From the NCBI RefSeq assembly GCF_000411555.1, contig NZ_KE150486.1:930001-994000 (forward strand): DNA of 64,000 nt. Direction: 5' to 3'. A program made the translations under genes and the position numbers. The number at the start of each line of letters is the position of its first letter. The first letter of the stretch is position 1. Positions 25,327 to 34,662 of the stretch are shown piece after piece. A model generated the notes under the pieces. The model was not told where the DNA came from and did not search any database. It worked only from the letters and a program-made list of their open reading frames with translations. This DNA is from Atopobium sp. oral taxon 199 str. F0494 (GTDB taxonomy: Bacteria; Actinomycetota; Coriobacteriia; Coriobacteriales; Atopobiaceae).

Positions 25327-27411
25327 ATGGCACTAGATCACGCAGAGGCGGCACGGCAAATCCTGGAGGCGGTAGGCGGCGCGGACAACATTGTTTCCGC
25401 GGCACACTGCGCTACTCGTCTTCGTCTTGTTGTCGCAGACGACTCCAAAGTAGACAAAGAAGCGGTCGATAACGCCGTGGGAGCCAAAGGCAGCTTCCAG
25501 GCGGCCGGTCAGCTTCAGATCATCTACGGAACCGGCACCGTCAACAAAGTCTTTGACGAGTTTATCAAGCAGGGCAACATCTCAGCCACGTCAAAGGACA
25601 GCGCTAAAGAAGCGGGTATGGCAAAGGCCAACCCATTCCAGCGTGCTGTCAAAGCTTTGGGCGACGTCTTTGTCCCCATCATCCCTGCTATCGTCGCGTC
25701 CGGCCTGCTCATGGGCCTCACCGAGGGCATCAACAGTGCCATGGGCGGAGCGCTTGAGACCAACAGCTGGTACATCCTTGTTCATACGTTCTCAAACGCA
25801 TCCTTTGTGTTCCTGCAGATTTTGATTGGCTTCTCCGCCGCCCGCGTCTTCGGTGGCAATGAGTTCCTCGGCGGCGTTATTGGCATGATTATGAATCACA
25901 CCGCCCTCATGAACGCATGGAGCATCCCCAATGCTGTACAGCAGCTCGGCGATGCCGCCTATAAGATCGTTGGTTCCGAATCCGCCGCCGCCTGGCTTAC
26001 CTCAGTAACCGGCAGCGCTGTGGATGCGGCTCACGCTACAGCCGGCGCAATCATGGCCGCGGGTGGCATTCCGCAGGTCCAGCTCTTCGGCTTCTATAAC
26101 GTCACTCTGCAGGGGTATCAAGGACACGTCATCCCTGTAGTTATCGCCGTTTTCATCATGTGCATGCTGGAGAAATGGCTCCACAAGCATGTGCCTGACA
26201 TGCTCGACCTCTTTGTAACTCCCCTGGTAACCGTACTGGTAACCGGCGTTCTAACTCTTACCGTTATCGGACCGCTCTTCTCCTGGATTGAGAACGGCGT
26301 CATGGTCGGCTTCCAGTTCCTGCTTGCCATTCCCTTTGGTCTTGGTGGCGCTCTGGTCGGAGCTATCTACCCCACAACGGTTGTTCTCGGCGTACACCAC
26401 ATGTTCAACGCGCTTGAGGCTACCCTCATCGCCAACACCGGAATCGACAACTTCAACCCCATCATCTCCTGCTGCAACGTTGCGCAAGGCGCCGCCTGCC
26501 TGGCAGTCTTCGTTAAGACTCGCAGCATGAAAAAGAAAGAGCTCGCGCTTCCCTCCGGTATCTCCGGATTCCTCGGCATCACTGAGCCCGCCATCTACGG
26601 CGTCAACCTGCCCAGCATGAAGCCGTTTATTGCCGCTATGATTGGCGGCGCTGTCGGCGGAGCCCTCGTTTCTATTCTCGGCGTTGTCTCCATCGCCTAC
26701 GGCATCACCGGCATCTTTGGCTTCCTTATTACCACCAGCCACTCAGTTGCCTATGCCATCTGCATCCTCACAGCTGCAATCATCGCTTTTGTCATCACTT
26801 GGATGATTTACAAAGACACTGAAGATGTCACCACACCAAAGGAAGAGCAAAAACCGAACATCGAGAAGGTCGTCGCCACCACAGCAGCTACGGCAAAGCA
26901 AACCGCTGCCGTCGCTACTTCGGTTGCCGAAAGCAGCCAGGGCGTTGTTCCGACCACTGGCGCCGATACCGTCGTCGCCCCCATGTCCGGCGATGCCATT
27001 GCAATGACTGAGGTCTCAGACCCCGTCTTCGCTTCCGAGGCTATGGGCAAGGGAGCCGCTATTGAGCCCACCGAGGGCAAGGTCTTCTCACCTGTTGACG
27101 GTTCAATCACCATGGTGGCAGAAACCGGACACGCCATCGGCCTGCTTTCCAACAGCGGCACGGAAGTGCTCATCCACATCGGCATTGATACCGTTACGCT
27201 CAAGGGAGCTCCTTTCACTGCCAAATGCAAGGCTGGCGACAAGGTCAAGAAGGGCACGCTACTTATGGACGTCGACCTCGGCGCCATCAAGGCTGCTAAC
27301 CTTCCCGCCACAACCATGGTAGTCATCACCAATACCGATGAATACGCTTCCGTTGAGGGCCACACAGGATCTAAGGTCAAAGCCGGAGACCCGCTTATCA
27401 ACGTCAAGTAA
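25327..27411 (+). CDS. scrA: Sucrose-specific PTS enzyme IIBCA
   Basis: 694 residues with all three PTS domains in one chain. EIIB: phospho-Cys in AAHCATRLRL near residue 28. EIIC: about ten membrane helices (residues 110-495), with ITEPAIYGVNLP near 420. EIIA at the C-terminus: VDGSITMVAETGHAIGLLSN and phospho-His in EVLIHIGIDTV. It imports sucrose and phosphorylates it at the glucose 6-position. A linker rich in Ala/Thr (residues 510-560) separates IIC and IIA. Sucrose rather than trehalose or beta-glucosides is inferred from fructokinase and GH32 genes downstream. Strong GGGAGGA ribosome site. Confidence 0.93.
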   Translation: MALDHAEAARQILEAVGGADNIVSAAHCATRLRLVVADDSKVDKEAVDNAVGAKGSFQAAGQLQIIYGTGTVNKVFDEFIKQGNISATSKDSAKEAGMAKANPFQRAVKALGDVFVPIIPAIVASGLLMGLTEGINSAMGGALETNSWYILVHTFSNASFVFLQILIGFSAARVFGGNEFLGGVIGMIMNHTALMNAWSIPNAVQQLGDAAYKIVGSESAAAWLTSVTGSAVDAAHATAGAIMAAGGIPQVQLFGFYNVTLQGYQGHVIPVVIAVFIMCMLEKWLHKHVPDMLDLFVTPLVTVLVTGVLTLTVIGPLFSWIENGVMVGFQFLLAIPFGLGGALVGAIYPTTVVLGVHHMFNALEATLIANTGIDNFNPIISCCNVAQGAACLAVFVKTRSMKKKELALPSGISGFLGITEPAIYGVNLPSMKPFIAAMIGGAVGGALVSILGVVSIAYGITGIFGFLITTSHSVAYAICILTAAIIAFVITWMIYKDTEDVTTPKEEQKPNIEKVVATTAATAKQTAAVATSVAESSQGVVPTTGADTVVAPMSGDAIAMTEVSDPVFASEAMGKGAAIEPTEGKVFSPVDGSITMVAETGHAIGLLSNSGTEVLIHIGIDTVTLKGAPFTAKCKAGDKVKKGTLLMDVDLGAIKAANLPATTMVVITNTDEYASVEGHTGSKVKAGDPLINVK

Positions 27412-27464
27412 CCGCCTGCGTAAACGATGAGATAAGCGATTACGTAAGCACAACGCCATCACAC

Positions 27465-27500
27465 GGGGCGCACAAGCAGAAACGCACTGCGGTGCGCCCC
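27465..27500 (+). terminator. Hairpin between scrA and scrK
   Basis: GGGGCGCAC pairs exactly with GTGCGCCCC around an 18-base loop. It lacks a T run (ATATAATCC follows), so it may be an attenuator or an mRNA-stabilising element rather than a full terminator. Confidence 0.5.
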
Positions 27501-27541
27501 ATATAATCCTGTATACGAAGTACGGACAAAGGAGCCAATAT

Positions 27542-28492
27542 ATGTTTTCCGTCACGGCACTGGGCGAACTGCTCATTGACTTTACCGATACCGGCATCTC
27601 TCCGGCCGGCCAGAAGCTCTTTGAACGCAATCCCGGTGGCGCTCCCGCAAACGTTCTGGTAGCGCTTGAGCGCCTTGGTAAAAGTACGGCTTTCATCGGC
27701 AAAGTGGGAACCGACATGCATGGAGATTTTCTCCGCGCCACCCTTGTCACTGCCGATGTCAACTGTGACGGCCTCATCTCCGATCCAAACTACTTCACAA
27801 CCCTCGCTTTTGTCGCCCTTTCCGAAGAGGGCGAGCGGACGTTTTCTTTTGCCCGCAAACCGGGAGCGGATACGCAGCTTACATCTGAAGAGATTCGTAC
27901 CGATATTATCGAGAAGAGCCGTGTTTTTCATGTAGGCTCGCTCTCTCTCACCGATGAGCCGGCGCGCAGCGCTACCATCGACGCTCTAAAAGTGGCGAAA
28001 AACGCCGGCTGCATTCTTTCGTACGATCCCAACTATCGCGCAAGTCTTTGGAGCGACCCGGTCACTGCAAGCACGCATATGCAGTCTGTCGTCGCGTACA
28101 TGGACCTCGTTAAAATCAACGAGGAAGAAACTACTTTGCTCACCGGGCATGATGACCCTGCCCAAGCCGCTGAAGCGCTTCTCGCCAAGGGGGTGAAGGT
28201 GGTCTGCGTAACGCTCGGTGGAGAAGGAGTGCTCGTGGCCACCAAAGAGGGCGTTGCGGTGGTTCCCGCCTTTACCGTTGAGGCGGTCGATACCACCGGG
28301 GCAGGAGATTCATTCTGGGGCGGTTTCCTCTGCGCGTTTTTGGACAGCGGAGTCGATCTGGCGGACATTACGCTTGAAGATGTCAAAACGTGCGCGAAGT
28401 TCGGAAACGCCGTGGCGTCCCTCTGCGTCAGAAGGCGTGGCGGCATTCCCGCGATGCCCACCCTGGACGAGGTCGAAAGCGTCCTCGCGTAA
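27542..28492 (+). CDS. scrK: Fructokinase (PfkB family)
   Basis: 316 residues. PfkB signature 1 is NPGGAPANVLVALERLGKST near residue 32 and signature 2 is DTTGAGDSFWGGFLCAF with catalytic Asp near residue 255. It phosphorylates the fructose released when sucrose-6-phosphate is cleaved, giving fructose-6-phosphate for the phosphoketolase/pentose pathway. AAAGGAG lies eight bases before ATG 27542. It is the second gene of the sucrose operon. Confidence 0.92.
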   Translation: MFSVTALGELLIDFTDTGISPAGQKLFERNPGGAPANVLVALERLGKSTAFIGKVGTDMHGDFLRATLVTADVNCDGLISDPNYFTTLAFVALSEEGERTFSFARKPGADTQLTSEEIRTDIIEKSRVFHVGSLSLTDEPARSATIDALKVAKNAGCILSYDPNYRASLWSDPVTASTHMQSVVAYMDLVKINEEETTLLTGHDDPAQAAEALLAKGVKVVCVTLGGEGVLVATKEGVAVVPAFTVEAVDTTGAGDSFWGGFLCAFLDSGVDLADITLEDVKTCAKFGNAVASLCVRRRGGIPAMPTLDEVESVLA

Positions 28493-28621
28493 GGGCGCCC
28501 CAGCGTAGGAGCGCTCCGCGTAAACAGCATGTAAACAATGCGTACAACGGTTTTCCTTGGGTTGATTGCACGGCGATACAATCGAAACGTAGCCATATAA
28601 AATAAGAAGAGGAGTGCAGGC

Positions 28622-30139
28622 ATGGCAATGCTCATCAACCTTGAAGCAAAGCATAACTGGCGTCTGAAATATCATCTGCAGGCGCCAAACGGTAACATAA
28701 CTGATCCCAACGGACTCTGCTATTTTAAGGGTCTCTATCACGTCTTTCACCAATATGTTCCCCGCTGGCCCAAGCGCGGTCACGGCTGGGGCCATTGGAC
28801 AAGCCCCGATCTCATCACATGGACCTTTTGCGGTGGCGCCATCATGCCCGACTGCGAGCTCGACGCAAACGGATCCTATTCGGGAAGCGCCATCATCAAA
28901 GATAACCAGATGTGGTGCTACTACACAGGCAACTTCTTGGAAGAAGGTGACCACGACTACGACTATTCCGGTCGGCGCGCCAACGAAACGCTGACTATCA
29001 CCGAAGACGGTCTGAACTTTGGTCCAAAAGAGCTGGTGCTCGGCAATGATGGCTATCCCGCATATTGCTCCAACCACGTTCGCGACCCCAAGGTTTGGGA
29101 ACAGGACGGAGCGCTCCATATGCTGCTGGGCGCCCGCACTATGGACGACCGCGGCTGCGTTTTGCTGTACCGCTCTGAAGACGGTCGCGCATGGACGCTG
29201 GAGGGCACCTGCACCTCGCTTTCGGACAGGGCGTTCGGCTACATGTGGGAATGCCCGAACCTTGTCACGCTTGACGGGCGCGAGTTCCTTTTTGTCTGTC
29301 CTCAAGGCAAATCGAAGGAAGATCTGCGGTTCCAAAATATTCACAACTCAGGCTATTTTGCCCTCGATACCAAGCTCATTGATTTAATGGCTGGCGACAA
29401 GGACCTCATGAACGCGAAGGCTCCCTATCGCTGCATCGATGAGCGTGGCTTTGTTGAACTTGACTACGGCTTTGACTTTTACGCTCCTCAAGTCTTTGAG
29501 GATGCTACGGGCCGTTCTCTGCTTATCGGCTGGGTTGGCGTACCTGACATCGAATTCCAGTATGACGTTCCCACGCGTGAATGGGCTCACACTGTTACGA
29601 TGCCGCGCGTCCTTTCACTTAACGAGGCGGGCCGCGTCTGCCAGTGGCCGGTAGAAGAAATGAACGCGCTCCGCGGCAAGGCGGTATCCTTTACTCCTGA
29701 GGCCGCGCACGGCGCTTCAGGCTTTGTAGGATCATCCAGCTACGATATGTTTGTCATGGACGGCGCTCTTGGCGCTACCTTCGCTGGAGGCACCTGCGAC
29801 GTTTCGATTGACAACATCCAGGGCGAAGGGCGTCTCCTGCTCAACGCAGATCTTGAGTTCGTGGTACGCGGAGATACCGCCGAGCTTGTCTTTTTGGGAC
29901 CTGCGGGCCGTTTCCGCACCCTGCGTCGGCTCCCGCTTTCCGCGCTTTCTGCGGGCAAGATTGAAAGCATGCGCCTTATGGTCGACACTTCCGTTGTCGA
30001 GCTGTTTGTCAACGGCGGAGAAGTAACGCTTACTACCCGCTGGTTCCCCATGGATATCGATACGCTTCATGTGACATCGACCTTCTCGGCACAGCACAGC
30101 GGCTATGAGATGGACGGCTACACGTTCCAGAATTGCTAA
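28622..30139 (+). CDS. scrB: GH32 sucrose-6-phosphate hydrolase
   Basis: 505 residues, glycoside hydrolase family 32. The catalytic nucleophile box reads NITDPNGLCYF (Asp; usual form NDPNG), the transition-state stabiliser is NHVRDPKVWEQD and the acid/base is WECPNLVTL, so all three catalytic carboxylates are present in the five-bladed propeller. The C-terminal beta-sandwich covers residues about 355-500 (SMRLMVDTSVVELFVNGGEV). No signal peptide, so it acts on cytosolic sucrose-6-phosphate from ScrA, yielding glucose-6-phosphate and fructose. GAGGAG precedes ATG 28622. Diverged from, but homologous to, the second GH32 gene 150 bases downstream. Confidence 0.93.
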   Translation: MAMLINLEAKHNWRLKYHLQAPNGNITDPNGLCYFKGLYHVFHQYVPRWPKRGHGWGHWTSPDLITWTFCGGAIMPDCELDANGSYSGSAIIKDNQMWCYYTGNFLEEGDHDYDYSGRRANETLTITEDGLNFGPKELVLGNDGYPAYCSNHVRDPKVWEQDGALHMLLGARTMDDRGCVLLYRSEDGRAWTLEGTCTSLSDRAFGYMWECPNLVTLDGREFLFVCPQGKSKEDLRFQNIHNSGYFALDTKLIDLMAGDKDLMNAKAPYRCIDERGFVELDYGFDFYAPQVFEDATGRSLLIGWVGVPDIEFQYDVPTREWAHTVTMPRVLSLNEAGRVCQWPVEEMNALRGKAVSFTPEAAHGASGFVGSSSYDMFVMDGALGATFAGGTCDVSIDNIQGEGRLLLNADLEFVVRGDTAELVFLGPAGRFRTLRRLPLSALSAGKIESMRLMVDTSVVELFVNGGEVTLTTRWFPMDIDTLHVTSTFSAQHSGYEMDGYTFQNC

Positions 30140-30155
30140 GAGCTTTTTTATTCAG

Positions 30156-30190
30156 CGTGCCACGGTCTGACCTGCGTCAGTCGTGGCACG
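30156..30190 (+). terminator. Hairpin between the two GH32 genes
   Basis: CGTGCCACG / CGTGGCACG perfect 9-bp stem, with inner CTGAC/GTCAG pairing as well, followed by TTTGTG. Very stable; probable terminator or processing site after scrB. Confidence 0.7.
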
Positions 30191-30292
30191 TTTGTGCAGA
30201 GATTTTGCACAAAACGCATCTGCTTATTGCATCTGTCGCGACATTCGCTAATATGCTGTGTTCGACATGCTGTCACCATCCAAAGGAGCACG

Positions 30293-31744
30293 ATGTCCAA
30301 GTTATTTTGGAATCCTCAATTGCACCTTCAGCCTCGAAATGGTTGGCTCAACGATCCCAATGGTCTTTGCGAGTTCAGAGGCCTGTATCACGCCTTTTAT
30401 CAATACGCCCCCAAGTGGCCTGAAGACGAGCTCAAATATTGGGGCCACTGCGTCAGCAAAGACCTCCTCAGCTGGGCCGATCAGGGCATCGCGCTCTCAC
30501 CCGATATTGCCGAGGACCGCGACGGCGTGTTCTCAGGTTCAGCATGGGTCGACCGCGGCGCCGCTCCTGACGGCGGAGATCTCATGCGCGTCTTCTACAC
30601 GGGCAACGTCATCGATACGTCTATCGGCGAGTATATCGATGAAGGCCGGGAAGCCAACGAGATTATGGTCACCAGCGAAGATGGTATTCATTTCTCCGAG
30701 AAAAACGTGCTTCTGCGCAATATTGACTATCCCCAAAACTGTACCCTGCACGTCCGTGATCCCAAGGTTTGGGAGCAAGACGGTTTGCTTCACATGCTGC
30801 TCGGGGCCCGTGAGCGCGGCGAACACAATACGCCCAACGTTGATGAGCGTGGCGATTTCGGCTGCGTGCTGGTATATGACTCCGCCGATTCAGGCGAAAA
30901 CTGGAAGCTGCGCACGGTCATTCGCCCCGTTGACACCAAAGGTTCTTCTCGACCCTTCGGATATATGTGGGAGTGCCCCAATCTCTGCCGGTTGAACGGC
31001 TATGAGTTTCTCGCCGTATGTCCGCAGGGACTCCCCTCAAAAACGTTCCGCTGGCATAACATGTGGCAGGCGGGGTACTTCCCTCTTCCGCAAGGCGAGA
31101 AGGTCGCTGATGCCACAACCGTCAACGTTGACAGCTTTGTTGAATGGGATTACGGCTTTGATTTTTACGCGCCACAGATTTTCGAAGACGAAAGCGGCCG
31201 CACTATCTCCATTGGCTGGATGGGCACGTTCGACGAAAGTTACACAAGCGCTCCTGAAGGTATGGACCGCTGCCATGTCATGACGCTCCCCCGCGAAATC
31301 AGCGCGGATGACGCGGGTGTCCTGCATCAGGTGCCTGTGCGTGAGTTGAAAAAACGTCGCGGCGCCGCACTGTCCCTCAAAAACGACACCACCCTTGAGC
31401 TGGACGGACTTTGCGCTGATATCGAACTGAAGGGAATTCGTACGACCGCAGGCCGTCTCATGCTCAACGATATATTGAGCATTTCTTTTGAGCGTGGTAC
31501 CTTTGGCATTCATTTTGCCGATACTGACGCGGGTAGAGACGCCTCAGCCGGCAGGAGCGAACGCTGGATCCGCCTTGATGACCTACGCAATATCCGTATC
31601 GTTATTGATGCAAGCTGTGTTGAGGTCTACGCCAACGATGGCGCTGAGGTATTTTCCACCCGCTGGTTCCCATCAGAAAACAAACTACGGATTCGTTCAA
31701 ACTTTGATGTCATGAGCGCTTCAGTTTACCCACTTGAAGCTTAG
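30293..31744 (+). CDS. Second GH32 beta-fructosidase / sucrose-6-phosphate hydrolase
   Basis: 483 residues from ATG 30293 (AAAGGAG upstream; the longer frame from 30194 is not family-like). Catalytic motifs: LNDPNGLCEF nucleophile, LHVRDPKVWEQD, WECPNLCRL acid/base, and C-terminal sandwich IRIVIDASCVEVYANDGAEV. No signal peptide. It shares many blocks with ScrB but differs in an insertion around REANEIMVTSEDGI and in the C-terminal part, so it may prefer another fructoside (for example kestose or phosphorylated isomers); that is conjecture. It lies after a strong hairpin and so may be expressed separately. Its stop is two bases from the convergent histidine kinase stop. Confidence 0.9.
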   Translation: MSKLFWNPQLHLQPRNGWLNDPNGLCEFRGLYHAFYQYAPKWPEDELKYWGHCVSKDLLSWADQGIALSPDIAEDRDGVFSGSAWVDRGAAPDGGDLMRVFYTGNVIDTSIGEYIDEGREANEIMVTSEDGIHFSEKNVLLRNIDYPQNCTLHVRDPKVWEQDGLLHMLLGARERGEHNTPNVDERGDFGCVLVYDSADSGENWKLRTVIRPVDTKGSSRPFGYMWECPNLCRLNGYEFLAVCPQGLPSKTFRWHNMWQAGYFPLPQGEKVADATTVNVDSFVEWDYGFDFYAPQIFEDESGRTISIGWMGTFDESYTSAPEGMDRCHVMTLPREISADDAGVLHQVPVRELKKRRGAALSLKNDTTLELDGLCADIELKGIRTTAGRLMLNDILSISFERGTFGIHFADTDAGRDASAGRSERWIRLDDLRNIRIVIDASCVEVYANDGAEVFSTRWFPSENKLRIRSNFDVMSASVYPLEA

Positions 31745-31746
31745 GT

Positions 31747-32997
31747 TTACTCAGACGAAGGCTCGTCTGCCGCACCTGGCTCATTTGTTACCGCTGTCTC
31801 AACTTCATTTGTCATCTCGGGAACATCTGCTGTCATCTCAGACTCGCCTGTCGCAAGCTCATCTACTGCTTCCTCAGCTTCACCAGCCATTTTGTCCTTG
31901 GAAAATGTAACCGTAAACACCGTTCCTTGAGGCTCGTTCCCATCCACCGCAATGTGAGCGTCATGTCTCTTGAGAATAGCCTTGACCAAAGAAAGACCGA
32001 TGCCGGCGCCTCCGAAGGCTCGCGAGCGAGACTTGTTTACCCGATAGAACGGCTCAAATATGAGGTCTCTCGCCTCAGGGTCAATGCCTACTCCCGTATC
32101 GGCAATGCGGATTACAGCCGTATCCTCCTGTGCCGTAAGGTCAACATCCACCGTTCCTTCATCGCGATTGTATCGAATGGCATTTTCCACAAGATTGTAG
32201 AGCGCACGATACAAAAGATCGACGTTTCCTTTTACCGCGAGAGGCTGCACATGAGTCTGGACCCGAACGGAATGCTCCTGCGCAATCGGCTCAAGATCAG
32301 AGACAACAGTCTCAATCATTGTGTCAAGCGAGATGTCTTCGACATCAGACAGCTCTCCGGTGGCCGTAAGCTCCAAAAGGCTGGAAATGAGAGAGGAAAG
32401 ACGGTCTACGTAGGTCTCCATCGTATCCACGAGCTCATCGTATTCTTTCTGTTCGCGCTTCTTTTTCTTGAACACGTCAAGCCGAGTGCGAAGTACCGCA
32501 AGCGGGGTTCTCAACTCATGCGCCGCACTGACCGAAAAACGGCTTTGCATGGCAAACGCCTCACCGAGCTGCTCTGTCATCTGGTTAAACGACTTCACAA
32601 GCTCCTGGATCTCCTCGCCACCTCCATCAACTTCAATGGGGCGAGAAAGGCTGTTCGGAGCAATTTCGCGCATGTGGGCTGAAAGTTGTTTGACAGGCTT
32701 GGTATAGCGCCCTGCTAAAACGTATGAGGCGCAGCTTCCAACGATAATCACAAACACCAGAATGAGTAAGGCCTCAGATAAAATCGTCTGTTCGATTCCA
32801 GCAACATCCAAAACAATGGAGAGGTCTCCTCGCCGCAGTGAGTTTGCCGCGGCAACTTCCAATAGCTGCGCGGTTGAATGGTATACAAGCCAGGTCAACA
32901 CAGCGCAGCAACACACGAGAAGAGCCACCATAAGAAGGGTGAGCCGTGCACGCACCGATCGCATTGGCTTCGTGATTTTCTCACTAATCTGTATCAT
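31747..32997 (-). CDS. Sensor histidine kinase
   Basis: 416 residues. Two membrane helices (about residues 20-40 and 78-98, LLILVFVIIVGSCASYVLAG) enclose a very short extracytoplasmic loop of about 35 residues. A HAMP domain follows, then the H box FSVSAAHELRTPLAVL with phospho-His, N box NLVENAIRYNRDEG, G1 DTGVGI, F and G2 boxes (FYRVNKS; GGAGIGLSLVKAI). The C-terminal 50 residues are an acidic Glu/Thr/Val-rich tail beyond the ATPase, unusual for the family. The small sensor loop suggests membrane-stress or intramembrane sensing. Its start overlaps the response-regulator gene by 14 bases, so it is its cognate kinase. Confidence 0.94.
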   Translation of the reverse strand: MIQISEKITKPMRSVRARLTLLMVALLVCCCAVLTWLVYHSTAQLLEVAAANSLRRGDLSIVLDVAGIEQTILSEALLILVFVIIVGSCASYVLAGRYTKPVKQLSAHMREIAPNSLSRPIEVDGGGEEIQELVKSFNQMTEQLGEAFAMQSRFSVSAAHELRTPLAVLRTRLDVFKKKKREQKEYDELVDTMETYVDRLSSLISSLLELTATGELSDVEDISLDTMIETVVSDLEPIAQEHSVRVQTHVQPLAVKGNVDLLYRALYNLVENAIRYNRDEGTVDVDLTAQEDTAVIRIADTGVGIDPEARDLIFEPFYRVNKSRSRAFGGAGIGLSLVKAILKRHDAHIAVDGNEPQGTVFTVTFSKDKMAGEAEEAVDELATGESEMTADVPEMTNEVETAVTNEPGAADEPSSE

Positions 32998-33670
32998 CGC
33001 TCTCCTCCTTGAGGTAATAGCCCTCTCCCACTTTGTTTAAAATCGGGTCATATCCAAGCACTTCTCGCAATTTTTTTCTTACAGAAAAAATATGGACTCG
33101 CACGGAATTGCTGAACGGATCTACATTGCTATCCCAAGCATGTGACAGCAGTTCTTCGCTGCTTACTACAGTGCCTGCGTGGCGCATAAGATATTCCAGT
33201 ATCGCCAATTCCTTTTTAGTGAGGTTTACCTTGACGCCCTTGACAAAGACCTGCCGAGCAGCCGTATCAAGACAAAGTTCTCCCGATACAAGCGACGTTT
33301 CTCCGTGAGTATATTCGCGCCGCAAAAGATTGCGGATACGAGCCTCAAGCTCGCCAAAGGCAAACGGCTTTACCAGATAGTCGTCGGCCCCCGCATCCAA
33401 GCCGATGATACGGTCGTTTACCGATGAGCGGGCGGAAAGAATCAATACCTTGGTTTCAGAATGCTGCTCTCGAAGCGTGCGCAGAAGGTCCAAGCCGTCA
33501 ACGCCGGGAAGATTGAGGTCGAGCAAAATGAGGTCGTACTGCTCAATCTGGGCCATCTCAAGCGCTTCGGTTCCGTTGTCGAGAAGGTCAACGTAATAGC
33601 CGTCAATCTCAAGTCCTTCCCCGATAGACGTAAGAAGTTCGCGCTCATCTTCTACCACAAGGATCTTCAA
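32984..33670 (-). CDS. OmpR/PhoB-type response regulator
   Basis: Receiver domain LKILVVEDERELL with acidic pocket ED, phospho-Asp in YDLILLDLNLPGVDG, Thr/Ser in LILSARSS and Lys in DYLVKPFAFGELEAR; then a winged-helix DNA-binding domain (LTKKELAILEYLMRHAG; SNSVRVHIFSVRKKLRE). I favour TTG 33670 as start because GGAGG lies seven bases upstream and the family motif begins at once; the frame continues to GTG or ATG 33697 without a good ribosome site. First gene of the two-component operon. Target genes are not evident; the next locus on this strand is the thiol/electron-transfer module. Confidence 0.92.
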   Translation of the reverse strand: MKILVVEDERELLTSIGEGLEIDGYYVDLLDNGTEALEMAQIEQYDLILLDLNLPGVDGLDLLRTLREQHSETKVLILSARSSVNDRIIGLDAGADDYLVKPFAFGELEARIRNLLRREYTHGETSLVSGELCLDTAARQVFVKGVKVNLTKKELAILEYLMRHAGTVVSSEELLSHAWDSNVDPFSNSVRVHIFSVRKKLREVLGYDPILNKVGEGYYLKEESDDTD

Positions 33671-33734
33671 ATCCGAACCTCCACACATTGACCGCACTGC
33701 ACACGGTTGATGTCGTCATTGCTGATGCTGCTCA

Positions 33735-33781
33735 GACCGCGCCGCGAGTCATGCTTTTTGGCACCTGACTCGGACGCGGTC
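33735..33781 (-). terminator. Hairpin downstream of the TlpA-like gene
   Basis: GACCGCG pairs with CGCGGTC and GAGTCA with TGACTC inside it, giving a long stem with one or two bulges. It sits between the end of the thiol-redox operon (33867) and the two-component genes. No T run. Confidence 0.55.
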
Positions 33782-33866
33782 CTTACAGCCTTTTCACATA
33801 CTAGCCTAACCGATTACAGAGTATGCCGACGAGCATGCCAAGTCGCTTGCGGCATATACATACGGT

Positions 33867-34511
33867 TTACTTGCTCTGAGAGAGCGCCTGCTCAACGCGC
33901 TTTTGGAGCTCGCTGCCGTCGAGTTTTTCAGCGCCGCCGGTAATAGGATCACCTACAAGTTTGCCGTTCTGATCGATAACCATCGTTGTGGGGAATGCTG
34001 TCAGGCCCTCAATGACCTTACCGGCGTCACTCTTGGGGTCAAGAGCGATGTTTCCATAGGTCACACCCTGCTTCGTAAGGATATTTTGAGCTTCCTTCTT
34101 TGCGTCGTCAGTATACGCTGCCTCAGCGTTTACGCCTAAGACATTGACGCCCTTATCCTTGTACTTATCGGCGAGCTCCTGGAGCAAAGGCATTTCCTTT
34201 ATGCAGCCTGTGCAGCCGTTGAACCAGAATGACAAAACAGTAACCTTATTCTTCTTGAACATCTCGTTGTCATACGTCTCTCCCGAAGTAATGTCGGTTG
34301 CCTTGAGCGTGGGGAACGTATCGCCGTCCTTCAGGTGAAGCTTAGAAGCTGCCTCGGGCGGCACATCGGACGAGCTTGACTGCTGCTCAGAGGTTGAGGC
34401 TGACGGCGTTGATCCCGTGTCCTTTTTCGCATTTGCATTGCAGCCTACCAGGGCGAATGCCATCAGTACTCCCAAAACATACACCAGTGGTTTCATTGCG
34501 AACTTTTTCAT
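33867..34511 (-). CDS. TlpA-like thiol-disulfide oxidoreductase lipoprotein
   Basis: 214 residues. Signal peptide with lipobox (FALVGCNANAKKDTG), a Ser/Thr-rich linker, then a thioredoxin fold: SFWFNGCTGCIKEMPLLQEL with the active-site CxxC (Cys-Thr-Gly-Cys), VNVLGVNAEAAYTDDAKKEA and cis-Pro region GLTAFPTTMVIDQNGKLV. It should be anchored outside the membrane and reduce or relay disulfides. The neighbouring polyferredoxin and 55-residue CXXC protein on the same strand suggest electrons pass from cytosolic ferredoxin through the membrane to extracytoplasmic thiols. ATG 34511 has AAAGGA upstream. Confidence 0.92.
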   Translation of the reverse strand: MKKFAMKPLVYVLGVLMAFALVGCNANAKKDTGSTPSASTSEQQSSSSDVPPEAASKLHLKDGDTFPTLKATDITSGETYDNEMFKKNKVTVLSFWFNGCTGCIKEMPLLQELADKYKDKGVNVLGVNAEAAYTDDAKKEAQNILTKQGVTYGNIALDPKSDAGKVIEGLTAFPTTMVIDQNGKLVGDPITGGAEKLDGSELQKRVEQALSQSK

Positions 34512-34544
34512 ACCAGGTTCCTTTCTGACGCTTTCTTTCTACGT

Positions 34545-34563
34545 AATACGCATCCTGCGTATT
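34545..34563. promoter_or_regulatory. 8-3-8 perfect palindrome upstream of the TlpA-like gene
   Basis: AATACGCA TCC TGCGTATT, 34 bases before the start codon. Could be an operator or a small leader hairpin; no partner site seen. Confidence 0.4.
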
Positions 34564-34662
34564 CGTAACACTTCCTGCATATGATTTCCGACCTGTCGGA
34601 CGGTTCATACCTTTACAAAGAGGCGCACGCCTCATAAGAGCGCAAGAGCGCTTCTTGCTTTA

